Source: Paraburkholderia sp. CNPSo 3272 (GTDB lineage Bacteria > Pseudomonadota > Gammaproteobacteria > Burkholderiales > Burkholderiaceae). From it: 64,000 bases of DNA. Numbering within the stretch: position 1 is the first letter of the stretch; each line of letters starts with the position of its first letter. The notes beneath the pieces are model-generated. The model had not been told where the DNA came from, made no database searches, and saw nothing but the letters and a program-made list of their open reading frames with translations. Shown piece after piece: positions 53,935 to 61,623 of this stretch. The DNA is taken from positions 186,001 to 250,000 of the forward strand of contig NZ_JAMBPQ010000001.1 in assembly GCF_024206495.1 (NCBI RefSeq), written 5' to 3'. The position numbers were made by a program, and so were the translations under genes.

Positions 53935-55908
53935 ATGAAAGCTGGAAAAGCAATCGCACAATTAGCTGTATACGCATCTATAAGCGCCCTCGCCGCATGC
54001 GGCGGTGGCGGTGGCGGTGGCAGTTCAAGTGCGTCGAGTCAGCCGGCAACGTCGACTGCCTCATCAATGACAGGTACCGTTGCCATCGGCGCCGCGCTTG
54101 CCGGCGCGACGGTCACTGTGACGGACGCCAGTGGTAAAACAACATCGGCGACCTCGACCGCCAACGGCGCGTATAGCGTTTCGCTTTCGGGTCTTGCCGC
54201 ACCATTCTTGGTCGCTGCATCAGTACCGTCCGGTTTATCAGGCACGCTCTATTCGGTGGTGGCCAATGCGAATACGGCCAACGGCGCGCCCGTGATCGCG
54301 AACGTCACTCCGCTGACGACCGCCGTCGTCGCCCTAATGACGCAGTCGGGGAATCCGGCCAGCCTGACGGGGAATGCATCGACCATTACGTCGTCAGCGA
54401 TCGCCGCGGCAGAGGCGACGCTCAATAGTGCAATTGCGCCAATCCTCTCGCTTAACGGCGTTCCCGCTAACTTCGATCCCATCGGCTCAGCGTTCACGCC
54501 GAACCAGACCGGTGCGGATGCAGTGATCGATTCCGTTGCCGTCACGCCCTCCGCCTCCGGTGCTGGCCTTCAGATCACAAGTCTTGCTGATCCTGATACG
54601 GCCATCCAGCTAAATACCTCCACGTCTGTGTCGGCGGCACTGTCAGCACCCGCGCAACCGGCGAATTACCTGGCGAACCTGCAAGCCGCGCTGAGCGCGT
54701 GCGCGTCAGATGTTCAGGGCGGTGCCACTGCCGCCTCCGACAGCAATTGCACGACCGCGATCGACGCAAACTACCTGATGGACGGGTTTGGCACAGGCGT
54801 CGCTGGGTTCGCGAAGCGTCATACGCTCTTTCTCAAGGGTACCGTGCTGACCGGCATCAAGACGGTGGCCTTCGTACCTGCCGGCACGCTCGGTGGCCTC
54901 ACCAATCCTGCTGCGCTGGTCTACCTGTTGATGACCGACCCAGATGGCACAGCAGACTTCGGCACGGAGTACGTTCAGCAACTCCCGAACGGGACGTGGA
55001 ACATCGTTGGCAATCAGTTGCAGGATGACAACTACATTGCGTCGTTCGTCGGCCGCGTCCAGTACACGGATTCGGCCAACGCGGCTAATGCGCACTACGA
55101 ATCCGGCCTCGATGTCCAGATCCTTAGTGCAGTGCGGGTCAACGGGTCGTTGACGTCTGTGGGCTCCGCCGTCGTCACAGGGCCCGGCCTGCCTGCGAGC
55201 GGCCTCTGGTTGCAGGCAGCGGGTAACGGAACAGGTGCTGGCTTGCTGCAAATCCCGACCGGCACGCTCACCGCTGCACCCACGAGCATCGGTAACCGCG
55301 TCGACGGTGGTATGTCTACGAGCTATAAGTGGGCATGGGCGCCAGTGTCTGGCAACACGACCTCGTTCTCGCCCAACGGGCTGCCGGAATATGCCGCCTC
55401 GTCGCAAGATGTCTCGAAGATCCAGAACTTTGGCGTCTATACGGTCACGATGTATGACACGACTGGCGCCAAAATCCGCACCGAGCAGGTCCAAAACATC
55501 GCGCGCAACTACGCGCCAGCAGCAGGCGGCACGGTGGCGTGGCAGACGCTTGGCACCGATGTGATTGCCAAATACCTGACGGCAGGCGGCGCAGGTGCAA
55601 ATAGCACCCCAGGCACGTCAGCTACGCTTGACTGGACAGCTCCGGCTGGCGCGTTCTATCCGAACTTCTGGGCGTCCATCAATTCACTCGGTGTCGCTCA
55701 GACCGGCATTCCGGCAACGACTTACGACGCAACCGTGTGGGGATCGACAAGCGGGAGCACAGCTTCGCCGTTCACGTTTAACGCGCAGTTCGTCGACAAT
55801 CTGACGGCTACGGCACTTTCCCTAGCTGAGCAAGCCGTTCAGATCCAGCTCGGCTGGCAAACGGACGGCGAGTACTACGTCAACACCTGGCAGAACGGCA
55901 ATCCGTAA
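53935..55908 (+). CDS. Large prophage-encoded lipoprotein (moron)
   Basis: 657 residues transcribed against the flanking phage genes. The signal peptide MKAGKAIAQLAVYASISALAAC ends in a lipobox (Cys22), followed by a glycine/serine tether. Residues about 45-95 resemble a carboxypeptidase-regulatory-like beta sandwich (GTVAIGAALAGATVTVTDASGK); the remainder is Thr/Ala/Gly-rich beta structure with a C-terminal domain ending in the YYVNTWQNGNP segment. No enzyme motif found. Surface lipoproteins made by prophages can alter host surface properties or block receptors; that role is inference. Confidence 0.8.
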   Translation: MKAGKAIAQLAVYASISALAACGGGGGGGSSSASSQPATSTASSMTGTVAIGAALAGATVTVTDASGKTTSATSTANGAYSVSLSGLAAPFLVAASVPSGLSGTLYSVVANANTANGAPVIANVTPLTTAVVALMTQSGNPASLTGNASTITSSAIAAAEATLNSAIAPILSLNGVPANFDPIGSAFTPNQTGADAVIDSVAVTPSASGAGLQITSLADPDTAIQLNTSTSVSAALSAPAQPANYLANLQAALSACASDVQGGATAASDSNCTTAIDANYLMDGFGTGVAGFAKRHTLFLKGTVLTGIKTVAFVPAGTLGGLTNPAALVYLLMTDPDGTADFGTEYVQQLPNGTWNIVGNQLQDDNYIASFVGRVQYTDSANAANAHYESGLDVQILSAVRVNGSLTSVGSAVVTGPGLPASGLWLQAAGNGTGAGLLQIPTGTLTAAPTSIGNRVDGGMSTSYKWAWAPVSGNTTSFSPNGLPEYAASSQDVSKIQNFGVYTVTMYDTTGAKIRTEQVQNIARNYAPAAGGTVAWQTLGTDVIAKYLTAGGAGANSTPGTSATLDWTAPAGAFYPNFWASINSLGVAQTGIPATTYDATVWGSTSGSTASPFTFNAQFVDNLTATALSLAEQAVQIQLGWQTDGEYYVNTWQNGNP

Positions 55909-55923
55909 AGCGACTAAGGTTGA

Positions 55924-55944
55924 GAGCCCACCAGCGGTGGGCTC
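55924..55944 (+). terminator. Hairpin after the large lipoprotein gene
   Basis: A perfect 9-bp stem (55924-55932 with 55936-55944) and 3-base loop, 16 bases after the stop. The T-run is weak. Confidence 0.65.
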
Positions 55945-55975
55945 ATCTTCCGCCCAGCGCGGCGCCGCGGGAAAA

Positions 55976-56548
55976 TTAGCCGCTGCAAATCAACATCCCT
56001 ATTTCGTCGAGGCGCGCGCTGAACGCGGTAAGGCCGTTTTTCTCCAAATCGCGAATGCACTTGCGGATCGCCGTGATGTGACGCTCAGCAGCGCTCTTCT
56101 TGATCTCAAGGTGCTTGGCCACCTCGAGCGGGTCGGTCTTCTCGCCGAAATACTTCATGATCACGGCGACGCGGAATTCCTTGACCGGCGGCACAGGCGT
56201 CAGCGTGAGCGCAACATAGTCCGCAAGTTGGTTCACTGCCTCTTCGAAAATCGGATTCAACTTCCAGCCGCGGCAGCAAGAGCGGCGACAATCGCACCGC
56301 TCGCTGCGCGCGAGCTTGCCAGTGACGAGCGCGGCGAGCTGCCAGTAGTCAATGCGCTGCAGCTCGGCGAACACCATCCCAGCCTGACCGGCGCCATCGA
56401 GCCCAACCAGACCGCGACCGCTGCCGCGCGACGGACCCTGCAGCAGCTTCGTCATTGGCGACATTGCGTATTGCTGGCTCGAAAAGTTGCAAGCGAACAT
56501 GATCGCCTCTTGCGCACTCTTGAAAATACCCTTTTTGGGTGCTTCCAT
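55976..56548 (-). CDS. Putative late-gene antiterminator (Q-like)
   Basis: 190 residues from ATG 56548, with AAGGTG before it. The central cysteine cluster RCDCRRSCCRGWKLNP (about residues 83-98) looks like a zinc site; the C-terminal part PLEVAKHLEIKKSAAERHITAIRKCIRDL (about 145-175) is a sigma-4-like helix-turn-helix. It is the last gene of the leftward early operon, the position of Q in lambdoid phages, and the late promoter-terminator pair lies ahead. Family assignment is by layout, not by a firm match. Confidence 0.65.
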   Translation of the reverse strand: MEAPKKGIFKSAQEAIMFACNFSSQQYAMSPMTKLLQGPSRGSGRGLVGLDGAGQAGMVFAELQRIDYWQLAALVTGKLARSERCDCRRSCCRGWKLNPIFEEAVNQLADYVALTLTPVPPVKEFRVAVIMKYFGEKTDPLEVAKHLEIKKSAAERHITAIRKCIRDLEKNGLTAFSARLDEIGMLICSG

Positions 56549-56571
56549 GTTCACCTTGTTGGAGTTTTTGT

Positions 56572-56823
56572 TTAGGGGACGACCACGAACGCAATGCCGT
56601 GGTGCGTGAACCAATCGCCCAACGCGTGCCGCAAGTCGAGGCTGTTCGGCCACGAGTATTCGATCTGTTTGACGCCGCCCGACGTTTCGCTGATCTCGCC
56701 GCTGAACGGGCAGTCGTCGAACGCGATGAGCTGAGCGCCGGTGACCGTGTCGTGGTGGCGCAGCGCCGAGTCGATCAGCTGCTCGGGCACGTCGGCGTAT
56801 TGGATATATGCGTGCGCGCTCAT
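56572..56823 (-). CDS. Small early phage protein
   Basis: 83 residues, no family recognised: MSAHAYIQYADVPEQLIDSAL at the start and DLRHALGDWFTHHGIAFVVVP at the end, a likely small alpha/beta fold. The start overlaps the previous stop by four bases (ATGA). It ends 24 bases before the Q-like gene. Confidence 0.65.
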   Translation of the reverse strand: MSAHAYIQYADVPEQLIDSALRHHDTVTGAQLIAFDDCPFSGEISETSGGVKQIEYSWPNSLDLRHALGDWFTHHGIAFVVVP

Positions 56824-57164
56824 GTTGCTTCCTCCAGTGTCAATTCGAGCGCGCCGCTAACGATGAACTCGCCAAGCGCCGCCTTATTTCCTTCGTGCCG
56901 GTTGATGTCCGCAGGCAGCCATGCGCAACCATCACCTGCCCATCGCTTGTCCGCCTCCCCTAGAAAGCGACTCAGGTGCTCAGGCAAAAGCACGAGCGCC
57001 GATACAGCCCACGGATTGAGCCAGTTCGGCTGATACCGCGACGTGATGCGCCGCACTGCGCGCACCGTGGCGCCGAAGAAGTACGACGGCGGCCCGCTGC
57101 CACCCATGCGGCCGACGTGTTTCGAGTGGTCCGCCGGCAGGCTCAGTTGCACTTCGAGAATCAC
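56820..57164 (-). CDS. Small early phage protein, paralogue of its upstream neighbour
   Basis: 114 residues from GTG 57164, which overlaps the previous stop (TAGTG) and follows AGGAGG. The C-terminal GNKAALGEFIVSGALELTLEEA lines up with NKRSLAEFMESGEQKWTCKEA in the upstream gene's product, so the two look like a tandem duplication. No family recognised. Early-operon accessory role unknown. Confidence 0.65.
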   Translation of the reverse strand: MILEVQLSLPADHSKHVGRMGGSGPPSYFFGATVRAVRRITSRYQPNWLNPWAVSALVLLPEHLSRFLGEADKRWAGDGCAWLPADINRHEGNKAALGEFIVSGALELTLEEAT

Positions 57165-57460
57165 TAAGCCGCCTCCTTGCACGTCCATTTCTGCTCGCCA
57201 CTCTCCATGAATTCGGCCAGCGACCTCTTGTTCGTCGCGACGCGCGCCGTGCACTGCAGCACGCCTCCGGATCTCCACGTGTGCAGCCTCCCCGAGATCC
57301 CTTTGCGGTAGTGCGGCGGGATATAGGCATCGACGAGGACGACGTCTTCCCTGGCGACGCCCTTCGTGACCGAGCGCCGCACCACGAACACCGTCGTCTC
57401 GAATGACTGAACCTGCGTGCCGCGCCTCGTCTCGACTTCCACATCAATCAGCAGCCTCAA
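57164..57460 (-). CDS. Small early phage protein with TTG start
   Basis: 98 residues from TTG 57460, which overlaps the previous stop as TTGA and follows AGGAGG seven bases upstream; an ATG at 57508 would add 16 residues but lies inside the previous gene. The N-terminal LRLLIDVEVETRRGTQVQSFETTVFVV is beta-rich. C-terminally related to the next gene's product. Function unknown. Confidence 0.6.
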   Translation of the reverse strand: MRLLIDVEVETRRGTQVQSFETTVFVVRRSVTKGVAREDVVLVDAYIPPHYRKGISGRLHTWRSGGVLQCTARVATNKRSLAEFMESGEQKWTCKEAA

Positions 57461-57897
57461 GCCATCACCTCCTGCAATCCCATCTTTCGGGCGCGCACTG
57501 GCGCCCATTCCAGAAACGCCTGACTGAACGTCACCTGCTTTTTCTCGCGCGGCGCGCTCCCTTGATCCAGCCAGCTATGGCACCAGAAGCAGCCCGGCAC
57601 CGTGCGTGCGTGTTCCGACTTCAATCCCATTCCCTTACCGGCCGCCAGGCTGTTCTCGTGGCACGGCACGACCGTTTCGTCGTTCGGGTTTCGACGGCAG
57701 ACGCCCGACACGCGCAGAAAGCACGGTTCGCCGCGGCATGCCGCCAGATACTTCGATCCTTCTGCCACCGTCGGCTTCTTCGCGCGCTTCTTCATCGCCG
57801 TCCGGCGCAGCGCCGTGCCGCGATTCGCTAGACTGCTGAATGGCGAGCCCGGCTTGCGCGCGAAACCGGTGCGCTTCATCGGCGCCGAACGCTTCAT
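57457..57897 (-). CDS. DUF1364-type nuclease-related protein
   Basis: 146 residues from ATG 57897. A very basic N-terminus precedes KYLAACRGEPCFLRVSGVCRRNPNDETVVPCHENSLAAGKGMG followed by TVPGCFWCHSWLDQG, the DUF1364 pattern of conserved Cys and His residues, likely a zinc-binding HNH-like fold. In lambdoid phages such genes sit in the nin region between replication genes and Q. Longer upstream frame is a shadow. Confidence 0.82.
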   Translation of the reverse strand: MKRSAPMKRTGFARKPGSPFSSLANRGTALRRTAMKKRAKKPTVAEGSKYLAACRGEPCFLRVSGVCRRNPNDETVVPCHENSLAAGKGMGLKSEHARTVPGCFWCHSWLDQGSAPREKKQVTFSQAFLEWAPVRARKMGLQEVMA

Positions 57898-58064
57898 CGA
57901 TCCACCCGCACGACGCGAATTTCGACCGGCGCGCCGGCCGCCTCGATCAGCGATAGACGACCATGCCTCCAGAACTCGAAGCCGACGGCCAGAAACCACT
58001 CGGGCAAGTCCAGATCCGAAAACCGGCACGCGACCCATGCGTCGTACTCTTCGCGCTCGGTCAA
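57894..58064 (-). CDS. Short coupled early gene (56 residues)
   Basis: Starts at TTG 58064, overlapping the previous stop as TTGA after GGGGAGA, and stops at 57894 overlapping the next ATG (ATGA). It encodes LTEREEYDAWVACRFSDLDL, PEWFLAVGFEFWRHGRLSL and IEAAGAPVEIRVVRVDR in sequence. Overlap with both neighbours and a good ribosome-binding site support it. No family recognised. Confidence 0.65.
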   Translation of the reverse strand: MTEREEYDAWVACRFSDLDLPEWFLAVGFEFWRHGRLSLIEAAGAPVEIRVVRVDR

Positions 58065-58459
58065 GCCGCTCTCCCCATGCTCACCATGCGACGCATCGAT
58101 TCGGTGAGCACCGGATCAGCCGCCTTCCACCATGCGCCGGCCGCCTCGCTGACATTCCGGCTACGTGCGCGGCGAGCTGCACGCGCAGGGTCGCGCCACG
58201 TCTTGGTCGCAACGTTCTTCCCCGGCCCGTTGACGTAGACGAACGTGTTGCCGTCGCGGCGGCAAACGTGGATCATCTGCATCGAGCCTTCGCGCGAGAG
58301 TTCGTTGAGCGCTGTCTGAACCGTCTTGCTCGAACGCAGGATCACGTCGGCAATCTGCTTCCGCGTGCGCTCGACGCCGTCTTCAATCAGCGCGGCCACG
58401 CGGGAAGCGGTCGATTCACGCAGTGTTTCGGCTTGCGCCTTGCAGTTCGTTTGCGGCAT
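58061..58459 (-). CDS. Winged-helix DNA-binding-like phage protein
   Basis: 132 residues. Residues about 17-75 (SRVAALIEDGVERTRKQIADVILRSSKTVQTALNELSREGSM then VCRRDGNTFVYVNG) look like a winged helix. The C-terminal half is Arg-rich and helical. Starts within TGATG overlap with the DUF1064 gene. Possibly a regulator or replication accessory protein. Confidence 0.65.
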   Translation of the reverse strand: MPQTNCKAQAETLRESTASRVAALIEDGVERTRKQIADVILRSSKTVQTALNELSREGSMQMIHVCRRDGNTFVYVNGPGKNVATKTWRDPARAARRARSRNVSEAAGAWWKAADPVLTESMRRMVSMGRAA

Positions 58460-59046
58460 CAGATTTCCTTGATGGTGATGTCGTGCACGGCCAGCATTTG
58501 CTTGCGCTTCTGCACATACGTTGTGTTTTTGCGCGTCGCCTCGGATTTCACGTCCTCGACGACCTGTTTGCCCGTCACGGCGTCGACGTAGACGAAATCA
58601 GCGACGTACTTCGAGGCGCGCTCCCATGTGCCATCGTCGCGCTGCTTGCGCGGCGTCAGGACGAACGGCACCTGCAGTTGCAGATCGCGGATCGCACCGG
58701 CCGCCTGCAACTGGATCAGGTGAAACCAGCGCGAACGCTCCTTCTCGCTGTCGAACTTGATGCCCTGGTGCTCGCACTTCCGGTTGCCGTACTTCGGTCC
58801 CTTCTTCGGCTTCGCCATGCCAAGCGACTGCGTGGCGTCGCGGCGATACGCGGGCGTCAGCGCATCGCGCGCGCCGTCGCCGTCGGCGATCTCGTCGAAA
58901 CCGTGTGCGGGCTGCGTGCCGAACTTCTCCGCTAACTTCTTTTGCGCGAAGCCCATCGACGCTGCTTTGTCGCGCACGCGCGCGGTGCCAACCGTCTTCG
59001 TACCGAGCGGCACGACCATCGGCCATGGTGTGGTGCGCTTCGTCAT
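58459..59046 (-). CDS. DUF1064 putative PD-(D/E)XK nuclease
   Basis: 195 residues from ATG 59046. KYGNRKCEHQGIKFDSEKERSRWFHLIQLQAAGAIRDLQLQVPFVL is the DUF1064 opening, with E in FDSEKE; ASKYVADFVYVD and VVEDVKSEATRKNTTYVQKRKQML supply the D and E/D-x-K catalytic positions. Such phage proteins are thought to process recombination or branched DNA. It sits in the nin-like region. The N-terminal 80 residues are poorly conserved. Confidence 0.83.
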   Translation of the reverse strand: MTKRTTPWPMVVPLGTKTVGTARVRDKAASMGFAQKKLAEKFGTQPAHGFDEIADGDGARDALTPAYRRDATQSLGMAKPKKGPKYGNRKCEHQGIKFDSEKERSRWFHLIQLQAAGAIRDLQLQVPFVLTPRKQRDDGTWERASKYVADFVYVDAVTGKQVVEDVKSEATRKNTTYVQKRKQMLAVHDITIKEI

Positions 59047-59219
59047 TGCTGCTTTGCCTCCCAACGTTGCGGCTTCATCGTGCATGCTTGGTGGCCGGGC
59101 ACGAACACGTAATCCGGCTTCAGCGCGCAGTTGCGATAGCCGAGCCGATACATCTTTTTGTGGCCGGGCTTCGTCGTTGCGTGCTTGCAGTCGGGCAGGC
59201 ACTCATGCAGCCGCCGCAA
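59043..59219 (-). CDS. Small cysteine-containing early phage protein
   Basis: About 58 residues from TTG 59219 (start uncertain; ATG 59258 would add 13). HECLPDCKHATTKPGHKKMYRL then GYRNCALKPDYVFVPGHQAC has evenly spread Cys and His residues, likely a small zinc-binding protein. The stop overlaps the DUF1064 start (ATGA); it overlaps the end of the O-like gene. Confidence 0.6.
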   Translation of the reverse strand: MRRLHECLPDCKHATTKPGHKKMYRLGYRNCALKPDYVFVPGHQACTMKPQRWEAKQQ

Positions 59220-60303
59220 GCGCGGGCTTATCGCGCGGGATCTCGTTGAAATACGCATACAGGGCTTCGTAGCGCTCTTCGCTCTCGCGGCTCACCGTGC
59301 GCAGAAGCTCTTCCATCCATTCGCCCGGGCCGGCCAGCTTGCAGACCTTCGCCTTGAACTGCTCGAAGAACTGGAACTTCGAGCGATCGACGCCGAGCTG
59401 CTGGCCACGCGCCAGATAGCCGCTCTCCGACTTCCACCAATCGGCGGGCGCTGCCGCCGCGCCGGTGGCGCCGCCCTGTTGCTGCGCATCGCGCACTGGG
59501 AACAGGCCCGTCCAACCACGCAGCACCGCCTCGTCGATCGTCGTCTCAACCGACTGGCCCACATCGAGCAGCTTCTTGATGCGCTTGATCGACACCTTCG
59601 CCGCCGCCAGAGTCCAGGGAGCGTCTTTCGCCTTTGCCTCGCGGTGCTCACACCATGCATCCCACGAATCGAACGGCAGCCAGTCGGGCAGTTCGAGGTT
59701 CAGAATCTGGCCATGCAACGCAACTCGCGGCGCACGCCGCGCAGGTTGCTGATCTCCTGCTTTCTCTTGCACCACTAAAGCCATCTTGGTGTCGAAATTT
59801 GGAGGGGCTTCAGGTGAAATTTCACCCCCTTCAACGTGGGATTTGGAGGGGCTTGAAGTGGAATCTGTAGCCGCTTGAATTTTGGAGGGGCTTGAGATTT
59901 CATCACCCTTAGAGGGTTGAGATTTCGAGGGGCTTCGTTTTCCACCCCTCTTCGCCATGAACTCTTCGAGCGTCGGCGGGCTCAGTGAGATCGTTTCGCC
60001 CGTGCGCTGGTCGACGCTCTGCACGATCGATGCGCCAGCTGGCGCCAGCATTTGATAGACGACGATGCTCTGCGTGCGGCCGATGCGCTTGTCCGTTTCC
60101 AGCAGGTAGCCAAGCTCGATCAGCTTGTTGCGCGCGCGACGAATCGTCTGGATGTTCAACTCGGTGTCGAGCTCAAGCTCTTCGTTGGTGACCCACGTCG
60201 AATAGTCCTCGCTGGCCCAGTTCGCGTAGGTCTTCAGCAGCGTCTTGGCCGACGAATCGCCGACTCGCTGACGCTTGGCCCACTGGTGCGCGTATCCGCT
60301 CAT
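59203..60303 (-). CDS. O-like replication initiation protein
   Basis: 366 residues. N-terminal winged-helix DNA-binding domain (residues 1-90, MSGYAHQWAKRQRVGDSSAKTLLKTYANWAS), a low-complexity repeat region (about 115-175, repeated SPSKS/GGEIS units) that is the protein face of iteron-like DNA repeats, and a C-domain LPFDSWDAWCEHREAKAKDAPWTLAAAKVSIKRIK typical of phage replication proteins. No helicase loader (P/DnaC) gene is seen nearby, so it may recruit host DnaB itself or use one elsewhere. Confidence 0.8.
   Translation of the reverse strand: MSGYAHQWAKRQRVGDSSAKTLLKTYANWASEDYSTWVTNEELELDTELNIQTIRRARNKLIELGYLLETDKRIGRTQSIVVYQMLAPAGASIVQSVDQRTGETISLSPPTLEEFMAKRGGKRSPSKSQPSKGDEISSPSKIQAATDSTSSPSKSHVEGGEISPEAPPNFDTKMALVVQEKAGDQQPARRAPRVALHGQILNLELPDWLPFDSWDAWCEHREAKAKDAPWTLAAAKVSIKRIKKLLDVGQSVETTIDEAVLRGWTGLFPVRDAQQQGGATGAAAAPADWWKSESGYLARGQQLGVDRSKFQFFEQFKAKVCKLAGPGEWMEELLRTVSRESEERYEALYAYFNEIPRDKPALAAAA
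59798..59935. repeat. Iteron-like repeats, candidate phage replication origin
   Basis: TTTGGAGGGGCTT occurs at 59798-59810, 59842-59854 and 59881-59893, and as TTTCGAGGGGCTT at 59923-59935; start-to-start spacing is 44, 39 and 42 bases. GGTGAAATTTCACC at 59813-59826 is a perfect palindrome. Repeats lie inside the O-like gene, as lambda ori lies inside O. Confidence 0.7.
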
Positions 60304-60310
60304 GACGGCC

Positions 60311-60583
60311 TCAGTTCGCCGCCGGCAAGCCGAGCGTCTCGTTCTCGTGGCCCGTAGCGTCGCACTTGCGCGTGCCGAATACCGCGAGCTTTCCGGCGTC
60401 GATCAGCGCGCGAACACGGCCACAGACGCTCGACAGGCGCATGTTCGTGCGGTCTGCGATGTCCTGACGCGTCAGCCGCGTATCGGGCGCCGTGAACAGG
60501 TCGACGATCATTTGCTTCTGCGTGCGGCGCGTCTCGGGGTCGAGCGCATCGAATGCCGCCAGTTGGGTTGCGGTGGTTCGCAT
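60311..60583 (-). CDS. Helix-turn-helix phage protein upstream of O-like gene
   Basis: 90 residues. The region TQKQMIVDLFTAPDTRLTRQDIADRTNMRLSSVCGRVRALIDAGKLAVFG is a winged helix-turn-helix. It sits between CII-like and O-like genes, with GGAG before the ATG. Perhaps an accessory regulator of replication or of the early operon. Confidence 0.7.
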   Translation of the reverse strand: MRTTATQLAAFDALDPETRRTQKQMIVDLFTAPDTRLTRQDIADRTNMRLSSVCGRVRALIDAGKLAVFGTRKCDATGHENETLGLPAAN

Positions 60584-60588
60584 ATGGG

Positions 60589-61029
60589 TTACTCCGCCAT
60601 GCCGCGCAGGCGCGCGGAAATGTTGAACAGGACCTGCGCGTGCGTGTAGATGCGCTGCTCGATGCGATCAACTTCGCCGAATTCAACGCGACCATCCTCG
60701 AGCGTCTTACAGATCTCTTTGCCGACTTCGCCGTGCGTCGCCCATGCCGCGCCCATCAACTCGACAATCGCTGCGTCGTTGCACTCTTCCATCGACGGCG
60801 TTTTCACGAGCGCGAAGCCGAGCTCGTTCGCGATGGCCTCCGCGATACGCACATCGCCGGTGATCTGCGACATACGCACAGCTTCCGCAAGCGTCAGGTG
60901 ATGAGTGGTGTTGTTCGGGTTGACCTTGTTGCGCAACACAGCGCCCGACATCCCGAGGCGCGGTGCGAGCGATTCCGTGCCGCCCGGATAGTCATGCGCT
61001 ACTGCGTAGGCTGCGTCGGTGATGTGCAC
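60589..61029 (-). CDS. CII-like phage regulator
   Basis: 146 residues from GTG 61029, preceded by GGAG. VHITDAAYAVAHDYPGGTESLAPRLGMSGAVLRNKVNPNN then HHLTLAEAVRMSQITGDVRIAEAIANELGF is the CP76/phage CII pattern, including a helix-turn-helix. CII proteins activate lysogeny genes. Place in the leftward early operon after the Cro-like gene matches lambda. Confidence 0.85.
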   Translation of the reverse strand: MHITDAAYAVAHDYPGGTESLAPRLGMSGAVLRNKVNPNNTTHHLTLAEAVRMSQITGDVRIAEAIANELGFALVKTPSMEECNDAAIVELMGAAWATHGEVGKEICKTLEDGRVEFGEVDRIEQRIYTHAQVLFNISARLRGMAE

Positions 61030-61180
61030 GTTGGCTCCAATTGAACGTTGTTCGCTGCGTTGAGGACTACTAAAGTGCAACTCAACAACAAGAAACGGGG
61101 AAGGATAAACATGAAGACGTTGCTGCCGGTTACTGCCGGAACCGCATCGGGCCGAAGCGCGGGGATTCGCTTCGCCTCTC

Positions 61181-61214
61181 GTTCGCCCGCTCCGCTCTAT
61201 GGAGTCGGGCGAAC
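61181..61214 (-). terminator. Hairpin between early gene and CII-like gene (tR1-like position)
   Basis: A 13-bp stem with one bulged base (61181-61193 with 61201-61214) and a 7-base loop, no T-run. Position corresponds to tR1 of lambda, which N-type antitermination overcomes; could also be a processing signal. Confidence 0.4.
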
Positions 61215-61226
61215 TCTATTACCGTC

Positions 61227-61535
61227 TCAAGCCAACGCAGAAGCCGCATTGGTTGCCTCGTTGTTGCTGCTCGCGGCCCTGGTGCCGCTGCTGTGCAGAT
61301 GAGCGATTCGCGTCGCTTCAGCGACCATCGCCCAATCGACGTGATTTACGAAACCCTTCATCGGAAGGTTGCGAGCGGGTTGGTTCAGGAACACCCGCTG
61401 CGACAACGTTTCGCGCTCACCCGTTTCGATGTGCAGCGCCGCCGAATTCTCTTCGCGGATGATGTGCATCACAGCGTCGATGCCGCCGTGCTTCGCCGCG
61501 TTGCGCAGCATTTCTTGGTGGTGCGGAAGGTGCAT
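61227..61535 (-). CDS. Early phage protein between Cro-like and CII-like genes
   Basis: 102 residues: HLPHHQEMLRNAAKHGGIDAVMHIIREENSAALH then ETLSQRVFLNQPARNLPMKGFVNHVDWAMVAEATRIAHLHSSG. No family recognised; helical, cytoplasmic. GGAG five bases before the ATG is a good ribosome-binding site. Confidence 0.65.
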   Translation of the reverse strand: MHLPHHQEMLRNAAKHGGIDAVMHIIREENSAALHIETGERETLSQRVFLNQPARNLPMKGFVNHVDWAMVAEATRIAHLHSSGTRAASSNNEATNAASALA

Positions 61536-61558
61536 TTATGCTCCGTGGTTATATGGGC

Positions 61559-61623
61559 GAGGATCCCGACTTTCGTCTGTAGAATTGGTGGCTCTCCAAC
61601 AACCAATCTCTACGGGGATCCTC
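61559..61623. other. Nested inverted repeats directly before an ATG
   Basis: Outer arms GAGGATCCC (61559-61567) and GGGATCCTC (61615-61623); inner arms 61579-61589 and 61602-61613 pair over 11 bp with one bulge. The right outer arm ends at the base before ATG 61624 and contains the only GGGG ribosome-binding candidate, so folding could hide it. Confidence 0.7.

Noticed and set aside
61111..61302. Rightward 63-codon frame with a ribosome-binding site
   Set aside because: Contains the hairpin at 61181-61214, overlaps a better-supported leftward gene, and its hydrophobic tail is read from that gene's opposite strand. Possible but not supported enough.
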